From positions 124,001-188,000 of the forward strand of contig NZ_CP050133.1 in assembly GCF_011612585.1 (NCBI RefSeq): DNA of 64,000 nt, in the 5' to 3' direction. The translations under genes and the position numbers were made by a program. Origin of the DNA: Streptococcus cristatus ATCC 51100 (GTDB lineage: Bacteria; Bacillota; Bacilli; Lactobacillales; Streptococcaceae). Positions 45,351-54,159 of this stretch are shown here, in pieces (position 1 is the stretch's first letter; every line of letters starts with the position of its first letter). The notes below the pieces were generated by a model. That model did no database searches and was not told where the DNA came from. It saw only the letters and a program-made list of their open reading frames with translations.

Positions 45351-45744
45351 GGCTTTTACGCTGCTGGAAAGTCTCCTAGCCTTATTTGTAGTCAGTTTCA
45401 TTTTATTAGGTCTGTCTGGCTCTGTTCAGGCTGGTTTTAATCAGGTGCAGGAGCAGCTGTTTTTCATGGAATTTGAGCATCTTTATCAGGAGAGCCAAAA
45501 GCTGAGTCTAGCTGGGCATGAAAAGATCAAATTGACCATTTCGGAGCGTAAGATTTCCAATGGCTACCAGCAGGTGGAGTTTCCCAAGACCTTACAGGAG
45601 CATGCTCCTCAGACTATTCAGTTTGACCAGGCTGGCGGGAATTCTTCGCTCAGCAAGATTGTTTTTCAAACGGAGGATAAAAAGGTTGTTTACCAGCTTT
45701 ATATGGGCAATGGAAAGTTTAAAAAGACGACGAATGGAGGCTAG
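45310..45744 (+). CDS. comYD: Minor pseudopilin ComYD (ComGD)
   Basis: 144 residues. Prepilin signal [19 protein letters not shown], then a small pilin head. It starts inside comYC, indicating translational coupling. Confidence 0.93.
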   Translation: MEKTAVNLVQLRIKAFTLLESLLALFVVSFILLGLSGSVQAGFNQVQEQLFFMEFEHLYQESQKLSLAGHEKIKLTISERKISNGYQQVEFPKTLQEHAPQTIQFDQAGGNSSLSKIVFQTEDKKVVYQLYMGNGKFKKTTNGG

Positions 45745-46003
45745 TATTTTGCTGGAGGCTCTGGTGGCAATGGCGGTTTTTGCGGCTATTGCCAGCCTCC
45801 TGCTTGGCCAGATTAGCCAGTCGCGGAAGGAACAGACTCGATTATTGCAGGAGGAGGAAGTCCTACGGGTTACTCGGATGGCCATGCAGACGGGACAGGA
45901 AAATCTGACGGTCAACGGCATCACAGTCCGCCAGACCAAGACCGACCAGCAATTAACCGTCTACCACCAAGAGGAGAAGGTGCTCAGTGTTAAAAAACGT
46001 TAA
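45710..46003 (+). CDS. comYE: Minor pseudopilin ComYE (ComGE)
   Basis: 97 residues from ATG at 45710 ([20 protein letters not shown]); the hydrophobic prepilin helix has the conserved Glu (LLEALVA) but Ser-Ile in place of Phe-Thr, as usual for ComGE. An in-frame Met at 45734 is an alternative start. The frame extends further upstream inside comYD only as an antiphase artefact. Confidence 0.9.
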   Translation: MESLKRRRMEASILLEALVAMAVFAAIASLLLGQISQSRKEQTRLLQEEEVLRVTRMAMQTGQENLTVNGITVRQTKTDQQLTVYHQEEKVLSVKKR

Positions 46004-46424
46004 AATTAAAGCTTTTACACTCTTAGAGACTCTAGTCGCCCTGCTGGTCTTGAGCGGTGGTATGCTAGTCTTTCAGTCGATGACCAAGCTTCTGGCTTTT
46101 GAACTGCGACATCAACAGGAAAATAAGCAGCAGGAATGGCTCTTATTTGTCGATCAGTTGGAGACGGAGCTATCGCGCAGCCAATTTGACCGAGTCGAAA
46201 ACGACAAAATCTATGTCAAACAGGATGGTAAAAATATAGCTTTGGGCAAGTCTCGGAGTGATGATTTCCGCAAGACGGATTCTTCGGGGCGTGGCTATCA
46301 ACCCATGATCTATGGACTCAAAGCTGCTCCGGTCAGTCAGGAGGGGGACCTTGTTCGCTTTCGCTTCCGGTTTGAAAATAATTTAGAAAGAGAGTACATC
46401 TATCGTGTTCAAGATAAAAGTTAA
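45987..46424 (+). CDS. comYF: Minor pseudopilin ComYF (ComGF)
   Basis: 145 residues from GTG at 45987, within the comYE end. Prepilin signal [18 protein letters not shown]. The C-terminal part ([20 protein letters not shown]) is typical ComGF. Confidence 0.92.
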   Translation: MLKNVKIKAFTLLETLVALLVLSGGMLVFQSMTKLLAFELRHQQENKQQEWLLFVDQLETELSRSQFDRVENDKIYVKQDGKNIALGKSRSDDFRKTDSSGRGYQPMIYGLKAAPVSQEGDLVRFRFRFENNLEREYIYRVQDKS

Positions 46425-46803
46425 GGCAGGCATCTTGCTTTATGCCCTCTTTATGGCAGCAGTCTTTAGCTTGCTCTTGCAATTTTATCTGAATCGGCAG
46501 GTGGCCAATCAGCGTCTCTTTCAAGCCAATCGGGAGCGGGCAGAAGCCTATGCCTTGGCTGTTTTGACCAAGGAGACTGCCACAGAGGAGAACGGGCAGT
46601 TAGCCTTTGACAAAGGGAGCACCCATTATCGCAGGCAGGGAAATATGCTGGAAGTCAGCAGCCAACTCGCCAATCAGAAGAGCTATTCTTTCTATTTTGA
46701 GAGCAAAAAGGAGTCAGAGAAGGAGGACAAGGAAGCTAAAGACTCCAAAGATACTAAAAAAAGTAAAGCGCCCTCTCCTTCAACCGACAAGAGAAGCGAC
46801 TAA
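46405..46803 (+). CDS. comYG: Competence pseudopilus protein ComYG (ComGG)
   Basis: 132 residues from GTG at 46405. N-terminal membrane helix ([20 protein letters not shown]), pilin-like body, and a Lys/Glu/Ser-rich tail ([20 protein letters not shown]). Last gene of the pilus operon; a terminator follows. Confidence 0.9.
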   Translation: MFKIKVKAGILLYALFMAAVFSLLLQFYLNRQVANQRLFQANRERAEAYALAVLTKETATEENGQLAFDKGSTHYRRQGNMLEVSSQLANQKSYSFYFESKKESEKEDKEAKDSKDTKKSKAPSPSTDKRSD

Positions 46804-46831
46804 TATAAATGTAAAAGATTTGTAATCCGAT

Positions 46832-46857
46832 AGCCCTTGGAAAGAGGGCTTCTTTTT
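46832..46857 (+). terminator. Terminator after comYG
   Basis: AGCCCT and AGGGCT pair around a 7-nt loop, followed by TCTTTTT. Confidence 0.7.
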
Positions 46858-46883
46858 GGTATCATAAGACAACGGAGGATGCC

Positions 46884-47849
46884 ATGAAATTTGAAAAAAT
46901 AGAACGAGCTTTTCATCTACTTTTAGAAAACGTGCAAAATATCCAAAATGTGCTGGGGACAAATTTCTATGATGCCTTGATTGAGCAGAATGGGATTTAT
47001 CTGGACGGAGATACAGACTTACAAGAAATTCTGAAAAACAATGACAAGCTTCGTGCCTTGCATTTGACCAAGGAGGAGTGGCGTCGGGCTTATCAGTTTA
47101 TTTTTATGAAGGCTTCTCAGACAGAGCCACTCCAAGCTAATCACCAGTTCACACCGGATTCGGTCGGCTTTTTGCTGAGTTTTTTGATTGACCAGTTGGC
47201 CCGAGACGAGAGAGTTGATTTGCTAGAGATCGGTAGTGGGACAGGCAATTTGGCGGAGACTCTGCTCAACCACACGCAAAAGAATATGGATTATCTGGGC
47301 CTAGAAATTGACGATTTGCTGATTGATTTGTCTGCCAGCATTGCCGAAGTTATGAATTCTAAGGCACACTTTGCTCAAGGAGATGCGGTGCGGCCTCAGG
47401 TTCTGAAAGAAAGCGACTTGATTGTCAGTGATTTGCCAGTGGGCTATTATCCAGATGATGCCGTGGCAGCTCGTTATGAGGTTGCCAGTCCAGACGAGCA
47501 TACTTACGCCCATCATCTCTTGATGGAGCAATCGCTAAAATATTTGAAGCCGGGAGGCTATGCTATCTTTCTCGCACCAAATAATCTGCTGACGAGTCCT
47601 CAAAGTCACCTGCTTAAAAAATGGCTACTGTCTAGCGCTCAGCTTTTGGCAATGATTTCCCTGCCAGAGAAGATTTTCGCGAGCCGACAGAATGCTAAGA
47701 CGATATTTGTCCTGAGAAAACAAGGCGAATCAGTCATCCAGCCGTTTATCTACCCTTTGCAGGACTTGCAAAGTCAGGATGAAATCTTAAAGTTTCGTGA
47801 AAGTTTTCAAAACTGGGTCAAAGTTAGTGAAATTCGAACAAATTTCTGA
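46884..47849 (+). CDS. comYH: Class I SAM-dependent methyltransferase (ComYH)
   Basis: 321 residues. SAM-binding LEIGSGTGNLAETLL and the DLIVSDLPVGYYPDD motif place it near the N6-adenine/YtxK-like methyltransferases; the (D/N)PPY-like motif is DLPVGYY. It regularly follows comYG and precedes ackA in streptococci. The target is unknown. Ribosome-binding site GGAGGATGCC. Confidence 0.9.
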   Translation: MKFEKIERAFHLLLENVQNIQNVLGTNFYDALIEQNGIYLDGDTDLQEILKNNDKLRALHLTKEEWRRAYQFIFMKASQTEPLQANHQFTPDSVGFLLSFLIDQLARDERVDLLEIGSGTGNLAETLLNHTQKNMDYLGLEIDDLLIDLSASIAEVMNSKAHFAQGDAVRPQVLKESDLIVSDLPVGYYPDDAVAARYEVASPDEHTYAHHLLMEQSLKYLKPGGYAIFLAPNNLLTSPQSHLLKKWLLSSAQLLAMISLPEKIFASRQNAKTIFVLRKQGESVIQPFIYPLQDLQSQDEILKFRESFQNWVKVSEIRTNF

Positions 47850-47874
47850 TATAATAGTTTGAAAACGCTTAAAG
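47848..47874 (+). promoter_or_regulatory. ackA promoter with candidate cre site
   Basis: TGATATAAT (47848-47856) is an extended -10. TGAAAACGCTTAAA (47861-47874) matches the catabolite-response element TGWAANCGNTNWCA at 13 of 14 positions, just downstream of the -10. CcpA control of ackA is known in Firmicutes; here the position would favour roadblock repression, which is an inference. Confidence 0.5.
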
Positions 47875-47884
47875 AGGTGACGAG

Positions 47885-49078
47885 ATGTCAAAAACTATTT
47901 CTATTAATGCCGGAAGTTCAAGTTTAAAATGGCAACTTTATTCAATGCCAGAGGAAAAGGTGCTAGCTAAAGGTTTGATTGAGCGGATTGGTCTCAAAGA
48001 TTCAATCTCTACGGTTAAATTTGATGGTCGTTCTGAACGCCAAACCTTAGATATTGCTGACCATACACAAGCTGTGAAAATTTTATTGGACGATTTGAAA
48101 CGATTTGAAATTATTCAATCTTACGATGAAATCACAGGTGTTGGGCACCGTGTCGTAGCTGGAGGCGAGTATTTCAAAGAATCAGCTCTTGTGACCGACG
48201 ATGTGTTGGAAAAGATTGAAGAGTTGTCTCTGCTAGCTCCTTTACACAATCCTGCTAATGCTGACGGTATCCGTGCTTTCAGGCAACTTCTTCCAGACAT
48301 TACCAGTGTGGCTGTTTTTGATACATCTTTCCACACAACCATGCCAGAAAAAGCTTATCGCTATCCATTGCCAACCAAGTATTACACTGAAAATAAGGTT
48401 CGTAAATACGGAGCGCACGGAACTAGCCATGAGTATGTAGCCCACGAAGCTGCGAAACTTTTGGGTAAACCGATTGAAGAATTGAAACTCATCACTTGCC
48501 ACATCGGAAACGGTGCTTCTATCACAGCAGTTGATAAGGGGCGCTCAGTGGATACTTCTATGGGCTTCACTCCTCTTGGTGGGGTTATGATGGGAACACG
48601 TACGGGTGACATCGATCCAGCGATTATTCCATACTTGATGCAGCATACAGATGATTTCAACACGCCAGAAGATATCAGTCGAATTCTGAACCGTGAATCT
48701 GGACTGTTGGGTGTTTCAGAGAAATCAAGCGATATGCGTGATATTCATGAAGCTATGCGTGCAGGTGATGAAAAGGCACAATTGGCAAATGAAATTTTTG
48801 TGGATCGCATTCAAAAATACATTGGTCAGTATTTAGCTATTTTAAATGGAGCAGATGCCATTATCTTTACAGCTGGTATTGGTGAAAACTCTGTGACCAT
48901 CCGTCGCATGGTTATCGAAGGAATTTCTTGGTTTGGCTGCGATGTTGATCCAGAGAAGAATTTCTTTGGTGCCACAGGAGATATTTCAACAGAAGCTGCT
49001 AAAGTCAGAGTTCTGGTTATCCCGACAGATGAAGAGTTAGTCATTGCGCGTGATGTAGAACGCTTTAAAAATCAATAA
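47885..49078 (+). CDS. ackA: Acetate kinase
   Basis: 397 residues. [57 protein letters not shown] and FTAGIGENS are all intact. It converts acetyl phosphate and ADP to acetate and ATP. Ribosome-binding site AGAGGTGACG. Followed by its own terminator. Confidence 0.98.
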   Translation: MSKTISINAGSSSLKWQLYSMPEEKVLAKGLIERIGLKDSISTVKFDGRSERQTLDIADHTQAVKILLDDLKRFEIIQSYDEITGVGHRVVAGGEYFKESALVTDDVLEKIEELSLLAPLHNPANADGIRAFRQLLPDITSVAVFDTSFHTTMPEKAYRYPLPTKYYTENKVRKYGAHGTSHEYVAHEAAKLLGKPIEELKLITCHIGNGASITAVDKGRSVDTSMGFTPLGGVMMGTRTGDIDPAIIPYLMQHTDDFNTPEDISRILNRESGLLGVSEKSSDMRDIHEAMRAGDEKAQLANEIFVDRIQKYIGQYLAILNGADAIIFTAGIGENSVTIRRMVIEGISWFGCDVDPEKNFFGATGDISTEAAKVRVLVIPTDEELVIARDVERFKNQ

Positions 49079-49080
49079 TC

Positions 49081-49109
49081 AAAAGCTCGGCCTAGCTGAG
49101 CTTTTTCTT
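49081..49109 (+). terminator. Terminator after ackA
   Basis: AAAAGCTC-g-GC and GC-t-GAGCTTTTT form the stem around CTA, ending in a T run. Confidence 0.85.
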
Positions 49110-49388
49110 GTGACTTTGTGATCATTCTTTGGTCAGATAGGATGATTCAAAACGAGGTGGAGGTGCTAGTAGTCAAAGATGGACTGGGGAGCAATTTGGC
49201 ATAAGGCAGATGACCTATCAAGATAAGATTGCTGCTTGTTGATATCTGGCATGCTAAGTTGCTAGATAGAGGAGAAGAAAAAGACGATGTCCGGTAGGGA
49301 ATCGTCTTTTTGGGGAAAATCTGTTTTTTGAAAGAATTGTGGCTAGTTGTCGATGTGGAGTATAAGTCTTTGGGACTTTATTATCCGG
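49110..49388. other. Gap with a perfect 11-bp bidirectional hairpin
   Basis: No gene seen. AAAAAGACGAT (49278-49288) and ATCGTCTTTTT (49301-49311) form a perfect stem with a 12-nt loop, terminator-like in both directions; it probably ends the pseudouridine synthase transcript from the right. The 49120-49270 part looks like unconstrained or decayed sequence. Confidence 0.6.
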
Positions 49389-50279
49389 TTAGCTATCTTT
49401 TTTAGACTTGTTTCTATGCTGTTTGATTTCTGCTTCAAAACTCTCTGACGGTGCTTCCATGCTGATGGTTTCTAGGGTGAACGGATGAGTCAATGTCAAG
49501 CGGTGGGCATGGAGCATGAGGCGGCCTTGGGGTTGAGAATGGTAGAGAGGATCGCCGATAATGGGATGGCCGTGATGGGCGAGATGGACACGAATTTGGT
49601 GAGTCCGTCCGGTTTTCAATTGACATTTGACCAGAGTCGTGTTGCCAAAGTCCTTAAGTCGGGTTACATGAGTTTCGGCGTAGAGTCCTTTTTTCGGATC
49701 AACGAGGCGTTTCCGTCGGTCATGGCGGTCGCGTCCAATTTTATCTTTATAAACGATAGTCTTGCTGGGAAATTTTCCTTGAGCAAGGGCCCAATATTCG
49801 CGGGAGATTTCTTTGTTTTCCAAGAGTCGGTTGAGAATGGGGAGGACAAAGGGATTTTTAGCAAACAGGATGGCGCCACTGGTTTCTTTGTCCAGCCGGT
49901 GGACGACATAGCAGGTCTGTCCGACATAGCTTGACACATGATTGAGCAGAGCGACTTCTGTCGGCTCATTGCCGTGACTTTTCATGCCGTTTGGCTTGTT
50001 GACGATGATGAGATGCTCGTCTTGATAGAGCTCCTTGACCAGATGAGGTTGGCCAGGGGGGAGTTCTTTTTCTGGATAATCCTCTTTGTCAAAGGTCAGT
50101 TGAATGCTGTCACCAGGCTTGACCAAAGTTTGCCAATGGATGGACTCACCGTTAACCAAAATGTGTTTCTTGGTTCGGAGAAAGTGCCGAATCTTTCGTG
50201 GGATGAGCAGCTGGTCTTCTAGTAATTCTTTGACGGTCATCGGAGGCAGGCTTGCGGGGATGGTAATAGTAAATTTCAT
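49389..50279 (-). CDS. RluA/RluD family pseudouridine synthase
   Basis: 296 residues from ATG at 50279 (MKFTITIPASLPPM). S4-like N-terminal domain (IPRKIRHFLRTKKHILVNGE), then the catalytic domain with VVHRLDKETSGAILFAKN (catalytic Asp) and KTGRTHQIRVHLAHHGHPII. It isomerises uridine in rRNA or tRNA; which site cannot be told. The open frame continues upstream but only as non-coding extension. No Shine-Dalgarno is visible; a TACAAT -10 box lies only 7-8 nt before the ATG. Confidence 0.92.
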   Translation of the reverse strand: MKFTITIPASLPPMTVKELLEDQLLIPRKIRHFLRTKKHILVNGESIHWQTLVKPGDSIQLTFDKEDYPEKELPPGQPHLVKELYQDEHLIIVNKPNGMKSHGNEPTEVALLNHVSSYVGQTCYVVHRLDKETSGAILFAKNPFVLPILNRLLENKEISREYWALAQGKFPSKTIVYKDKIGRDRHDRRKRLVDPKKGLYAETHVTRLKDFGNTTLVKCQLKTGRTHQIRVHLAHHGHPIIGDPLYHSQPQGRLMLHAHRLTLTHPFTLETISMEAPSESFEAEIKQHRNKSKKDS

Positions 50280-50283
50280 GTTT

Positions 50284-50422
50284 TCATTGTAGCAAAAACT
50301 AGCCCATTTGGAAATGCTTCGTTGGAAAGAGGAAAGGAGCTCTGCTATTTCCTTAAAGAAAGCTAAAAGGAGTAGAAAGTAGCGGAGTCGTGCCTTGTGT
50401 CTGCATGGATAAGGTGATAAAA
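50284..50422. promoter_or_regulatory. Divergent promoters with -10 boxes close to both start codons
   Basis: Toward pbp2A: TTGTGT (50395-50400 region), 17 bp, TAAAAT, then ATG about 8 nt later. Toward the pseudouridine synthase: TTTCCA, 17 bp, TACAAT, then ATG about 8 nt later. Neither gene shows a Shine-Dalgarno sequence. Both would give leaderless or nearly leaderless transcripts if these are the promoters. Confidence 0.4.
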
Positions 50423-50430
50423 TATGTTTT

Positions 50431-52653
50431 ATGAAGAAATTAAATGATATATTTGAAAAATTAGTCAATTTGTTTAAAACGGATCAGCCTGAGAAGAAGG
50501 TTGCTGAGGAGTTGGAGGGCGAGACGCCTGAGCCTAGCTATAGCCGGTCTGGTAAGAATCGGAAGAAGCCCCTGTCTCAACATCCTTTCCGTCGCTTTTG
50601 GCGCAGGTTTCATCTGACCAAGATATTCTTGATTCTCGGCTTGACCTTTGGTCTGGTAGTTGGTGGCTATCTTTTTTATGTAGCTAAGACGACTAATGTC
50701 AAAGATTTGCAGAATGCTCTTAAAGCCACGACCTTGATCTATGATAAGGATGGAAATGAAGCGGGCAGCTTGTCTGGGCAAAAGGGAACCTATGTCGAAT
50801 TGGATGCGATTAGTCAGGACTTGCAGAACGCTGTGATTGCGACAGAAGACCGATCCTTTTATAAGAATGGCGGGATTAACTATAGTCGCTTCTTTCTGGC
50901 CATTTTGACTGCGGGGCGTTCGGGTGGTGGCTCGACTATCACGCAGCAGTTGGCCAAAAATGCCTATCTTTCTCAGGATCAGACCATTGAGCGGAAGGCC
51001 AAGGAATTTTTCCTAGCTTTAGAGATTAACAAAAAGTACAGCAAGCAGGAAATCCTGACCATGTATCTCAATAATTCTTATTTTGGAAATGGCGTTTGGG
51101 GAGTGGAAGATGCCAGCAAGAAATACTTTGGTGTATCTGCCAGCCAGCTCAGCTTGGATCAATCAGCGGTTCTAGCTGGTATGCTCAAAGGACCAGAGCT
51201 ATATAATCCCCTGTATTCAGTCGAAAATGCAACCAACCGTCGTGACACCGTTCTTCAAAATATGGTGGCGGCAGGTTACATTGATCAGGCGACGGCGGAT
51301 CAGGCTGCGACGGTTGGTATTGGAGGCCAGCTAGTCGATGCCTACGAAGGCAAGTCAGAAGACTACCGCTACCCATCTTATTTTGATGCTGTTATCAATG
51401 AAGCGGTCAATGATTACGGTCTGACGGAAGAAGAAATCGTTAACAACGGCTATCGGATTTACACTGAATTGGACCAAAATTACCAAGCCAGCATGCAGGT
51501 TATTTATAGCAATGTTGATCTCTTCCCGCTGGCTGAGGACGGGACGCGGGCCGAGTCAGGAAGCGTAGCGCTGGATCCTAAGACGGGTGGTGTTCGGGCT
51601 CTGGTTGGCCGTGTCAACAGTGCTGATGGCTCTGCTTTTAGGACGTTCAACTATGCGACTCAGTCTGCTCGTAGTCCAGGCTCAACCATCAAGCCTTTGG
51701 TGGCCTACAGCCCAGCTATAGCAGCCGGCTGGTCAACGGATAAGGAGCTAGATAATAGTCGGACAGTTTTTGGTGACTATAAGGTCAATAACTACGGCAA
51801 TATCCAAAGTTCACCGACGGTTCCGATGTATCAAGCCTTGGCTGAATCGCTCAATATCCCCGCGGTTTCAACAGTGGATGAATTAGGCGTGAACAAGGCC
51901 TTTGAATACGGCAAAAAGTTTGGGCTTAATATGGACAAGGTAGAACAGAATCTAGGTGTGGCTCTGGGAAGCGGCGTGACGACCAATCCACTTCAGATGG
52001 CTCAAGCCTATTCAGTCTTTGCGAATGATGGAGTTATGAATGATGCCCATCTTATCACCAAGATAGAAAATGCTAGTGGTCAGGTTGTTAAAACCCACCG
52101 GCAGACTTCTACCCGCGTTCTCAATCGCTCAACCACAGAAAAGATGACCAGTATGATGCTGGGAACTTTCTCAAACGGAACGGGAGTCTATGCAGCTCCG
52201 TATGGCTATACAATGGCTGGAAAGACAGGAACGACAGAGACTGACTTTAACCCTGATTTGTCAGGAGACCAGTGGGTCATCGGCTACACACCAGATGTAG
52301 TTATCAGCCAATGGCTGGGCTTCCCTAAGACGGATGAAACTCACTATCTGACTGGTACAAGTGCCAATGAAGCTTCGGCTATTTTCCGCAATGTAGCCAA
52401 CACCATCCTGCCTTATACGGAAGGAACTTCCTTCTCGGGTGAGAAAAATGCCTATGCTGAAAATGGGATTTCCCCGGTCGATACCTACGGAACTGGTCAA
52501 ACGAATACGACTAGCGAAAATAAAGACTTCCTGAAAGATGTCCAGGAGCGGGCGCAAAACCTGGTAGATGATGCCAAGAAAGCTATCGATGAGTCTGGGA
52601 TTACTGAAAAAGCCAAAAATCTCTGGGATACCATTACTGGCTGGTTCCATTAA
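50431..52653 (+). CDS. pbp2A: Class A penicillin-binding protein 2A
   Basis: 740 residues. Cytoplasmic basic N-terminus, membrane helix (about 65-88), GT51 glycosyltransferase domain (ATEDRSFYKNGGINYSR, GGSTITQQLAKNAYLS), then transpeptidase with SPGSTIKPL (active Ser in SxxK), SLN (AESLNIPA) and KTG (MAGKTGTTE). It polymerises and cross-links peptidoglycan at the outer membrane face. The order pbp2A-rpmG-secE-nusG is conserved in streptococci. Confidence 0.97.
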   Translation: MKKLNDIFEKLVNLFKTDQPEKKVAEELEGETPEPSYSRSGKNRKKPLSQHPFRRFWRRFHLTKIFLILGLTFGLVVGGYLFYVAKTTNVKDLQNALKATTLIYDKDGNEAGSLSGQKGTYVELDAISQDLQNAVIATEDRSFYKNGGINYSRFFLAILTAGRSGGGSTITQQLAKNAYLSQDQTIERKAKEFFLALEINKKYSKQEILTMYLNNSYFGNGVWGVEDASKKYFGVSASQLSLDQSAVLAGMLKGPELYNPLYSVENATNRRDTVLQNMVAAGYIDQATADQAATVGIGGQLVDAYEGKSEDYRYPSYFDAVINEAVNDYGLTEEEIVNNGYRIYTELDQNYQASMQVIYSNVDLFPLAEDGTRAESGSVALDPKTGGVRALVGRVNSADGSAFRTFNYATQSARSPGSTIKPLVAYSPAIAAGWSTDKELDNSRTVFGDYKVNNYGNIQSSPTVPMYQALAESLNIPAVSTVDELGVNKAFEYGKKFGLNMDKVEQNLGVALGSGVTTNPLQMAQAYSVFANDGVMNDAHLITKIENASGQVVKTHRQTSTRVLNRSTTEKMTSMMLGTFSNGTGVYAAPYGYTMAGKTGTTETDFNPDLSGDQWVIGYTPDVVISQWLGFPKTDETHYLTGTSANEASAIFRNVANTILPYTEGTSFSGEKNAYAENGISPVDTYGTGQTNTTSENKDFLKDVQERAQNLVDDAKKAIDESGITEKAKNLWDTITGWFH

Positions 52654-52666
52654 TCATCTAAACGGC

Positions 52667-52695
52667 TTGTCAAAGAAGTAGAAAACTGCTATAAT
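52667..52695 (+). promoter_or_regulatory. Promoter of rpmG-secE
   Basis: TTGTCA, 17 bp, TATAAT; 17 bp before the rpmG start. Confidence 0.75.
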
Positions 52696-52712
52696 AGAGG
52701 AATGGAGGCGTC

Positions 52713-52865
52713 ATGGCATTAAAAAAAGCGAGTCTAGCGTGTACAGTTTGTGGGTCACGAAACTACTCAATCAAACTTAGTAGCACTCCAAAACCTACGC
52801 GTCTAGAAGTGAATAAATATTGTAAACACTGCAGTAAATATACACTGCATAAAGAAACCAGATAG
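52713..52865 (+). CDS. rpmG: Ribosomal protein L33 (zinc-type)
   Basis: 50 residues. Both zinc-binding pairs are present (CTVC and CKHC), so this is the Cys-containing paralogue. Ribosome-binding site GGAGGCGTC. It precedes secE by 9 bp. Confidence 0.93.
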   Translation: MALKKASLACTVCGSRNYSIKLSSTPKPTRLEVNKYCKHCSKYTLHKETR

Positions 52866-52874
52866 GAGATAGTT

Positions 52875-53054
52875 GTGAAATTCATTAAAGATGTTTTCGT
52901 TTTGCTACGAGATACAACTTGGCCTACCCGTAAAGAAAGATGGACTGATTTCCTTTCCGTAATGGAATACACAGCATTCTTTGCTGTTGTCATCTATATT
53001 TTTGATAAGGTAGTTGCCAGCGGTCTCTTCCGCATAATCAACATGTTTTCATAA
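52875..53054 (+). CDS. secE: Preprotein translocase subunit SecE
   Basis: 59 residues from GTG after GGAGATAGTT. The amphipathic helix with TTWPTRKERW is the conserved SecE signature, followed by one membrane helix (about 33-52). It clamps SecY in the translocon. Confidence 0.92.
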   Translation: MKFIKDVFVLLRDTTWPTRKERWTDFLSVMEYTAFFAVVIYIFDKVVASGLFRIINMFS

Positions 53055-53060
53055 GAAAGA

Positions 53061-53087
53061 TAGAGTTGCTTAGGCAACTCTATTTGT
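53061..53087 (+). terminator. Hairpin after secE
   Basis: TAGAGTTGC and GCAACTCTA form a perfect 9-bp stem with TTAG loop, followed by TTTG; a moderate terminator before the nusG promoter. Confidence 0.65.
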
Positions 53088-53111
53088 CTGTAAAATATTT
53101 ACCAAAATGCT

Positions 53112-53138
53112 TTGTAATTTTAGATTTTATGGTATAAT
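53112..53138 (+). promoter_or_regulatory. nusG promoter
   Basis: TTGTAA with an extended -10 TGGTATAAT; the 15-bp spacing is short but the extended -10 compensates. Confidence 0.6.
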
Positions 53139-53193
53139 AGGGCTAGATATCAAGCAGAAGCCCTAGGCTTTTTTATTTAGGAAAGGACAAAAC

Positions 53194-53730
53194 ATGGACA
53201 GTTTTGATAAAGGCTGGTTTGTACTGCAAACCTACTCAGGCTATGAAAATAAGGTAAAGGAAAATCTCTTGCAACGTGCCCAGACCTATAATATGCTGGA
53301 AAATATCCTGCGCGTGGAAATTCCGACTCAGACCGTACAAGTCGAGAAAAACGGCAAGAGCAAGGAAGTCGAAGAGAACCGCTTCCCAGGTTATGTCTTG
53401 GTTGAGATGGTCATGACGGACGAAGCTTGGTTTGTCGTGCGGAACACACCAAACGTAACTGGATTTGTAGGTTCACACGGAAACCGTTCGAAACCAACTC
53501 CGCTCTTGGAAGAAGAAATCCGCAGCATTCTGATTTCTATGGGACAAACGGTTCAAGAGTTTGACTTGGATGTCAAAGTGGGCGATACAGTTCGCATCAT
53601 TGAAGGTGCCTTTGCTAACTATACTGGTAAAATCACGGAAATTGACAATAATAAGGTCAAGATGATTATCTCTATGTTTGGAAATGACACGGTGGCCGAA
53701 GTCAACCTCAGCCAAATTGCTGAATTATAA
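53194..53730 (+). CDS. nusG: Transcription termination/antitermination factor NusG
   Basis: 178 residues. NGN domain (KGWFVLQTYSGYENKVKENL, FPGYVLVEMVM, RNTPNVTGFVG) and C-terminal KOW domain (VGDTVRIIEGAFANYTGKIT). It binds elongating RNA polymerase and affects pausing. It has its own promoter and terminator. Confidence 0.97.
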   Translation: MDSFDKGWFVLQTYSGYENKVKENLLQRAQTYNMLENILRVEIPTQTVQVEKNGKSKEVEENRFPGYVLVEMVMTDEAWFVVRNTPNVTGFVGSHGNRSKPTPLLEEEIRSILISMGQTVQEFDLDVKVGDTVRIIEGAFANYTGKITEIDNNKVKMIISMFGNDTVAEVNLSQIAEL

Positions 53731-53748
53731 TTTTTGAATGCATGAAAA

Positions 53749-53778
53749 GGAGTCGGAAAGCATTTTCCGCTCTTTTTT
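53749..53778 (+). terminator. Terminator after nusG
   Basis: GAG-t-CGGAAA pairs with TTTCCG-CTC (one bulge), followed by TTTTTT. Confidence 0.8.
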
Positions 53779-53869
53779 GTTAGCAGCGCTGAGATTTTAG
53801 ATAAAAGCTGGTCATTCTGGGATCATTGCAATTCATTAAACTTGACAAATGACGTAAAAAACAAGCAAA

Positions 53870-53893
53870 AAAAGCCTGATTTTTCAGGCTTTT
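53870..53893 (-). terminator. Terminator of tRNA-Cys (bidirectional)
   Basis: AAAAGCCTGA and TCAGGCTTTT form a perfect 10-bp stem with TTTT loop. On the minus strand it follows the tRNA gene. Confidence 0.8.
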
Positions 53894-53905
53894 AGTTAGT
53901 ATAAA

Positions 53906-53922
53906 GTCGGATTTAAACCGAT
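53906..53922 (-). repeat. Partial copy of the tRNA-Cys T-arm
   Basis: GTCGGATTTAAACCGAT matches the complement of the tRNA T-arm at 53935-53951 (GACGGATTTGAACCGAC) at 14 of 17 positions. It lies 7-23 bp beyond the tRNA 3' end. Confidence 0.6.
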
Positions 53923-53928
53923 AAAAAA

Positions 53929-53998
53929 GGCGGTAGACGGATTTGAACCGACGATCAAGCTTTTGCAGAGCCGTGCCTTACCACTTGGCTATACCGCC
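53929..53998 (-). tRNA. tRNA-Cys (anticodon GCA)
   Basis: On the minus strand a 70-nt cloverleaf: acceptor stem GGCGGTA/TACCGCC (perfect), D-loop AGTGGTAA, anticodon loop CTGCAAA with GCA, T-loop TTCAAAT. CCA is not encoded. Two stem mismatches are visible: 27-43 (C-U) in the anticodon stem and 50-64 (U-U) in the T-stem. Its promoter lies at 54011-54039. Confidence 0.93.
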
Positions 53999-54010
53999 GC
54001 AACTCTTACT

Positions 54011-54039
54011 ATTCTATCGTAAAACAGCCTATTCGTCAA
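54011..54039 (-). promoter_or_regulatory. Promoter of tRNA-Cys
   Basis: On the minus strand TTGACG, 17 bp, TAGAAT, ending 13 bp before the tRNA. Confidence 0.7.
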
Positions 54040-54124
54040 GAGTCTGACCCGACTTAAGTGAGAATTTCTTGAAGGAATCCTAATAGATAAACTGGATTAA
54101 GGAGAGAAAATACTGCCCAAATAC

Positions 54125-54153
54125 TTGTCAAAAGCTAGAAAATTTGATATGAT
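54125..54153 (+). promoter_or_regulatory. rpsB promoter
   Basis: TTGTCA, 17 bp, TATGAT. The start site would be near 54160, giving a leader of about 110 nt before rpsB. Confidence 0.7.
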
Positions 54154-54159
54154 AGTAGA

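Noticed and set aside
49120..49270. Possible decayed gene after ackA
   Set aside because: Short open stretches only, no recognisable protein fragment in any frame.
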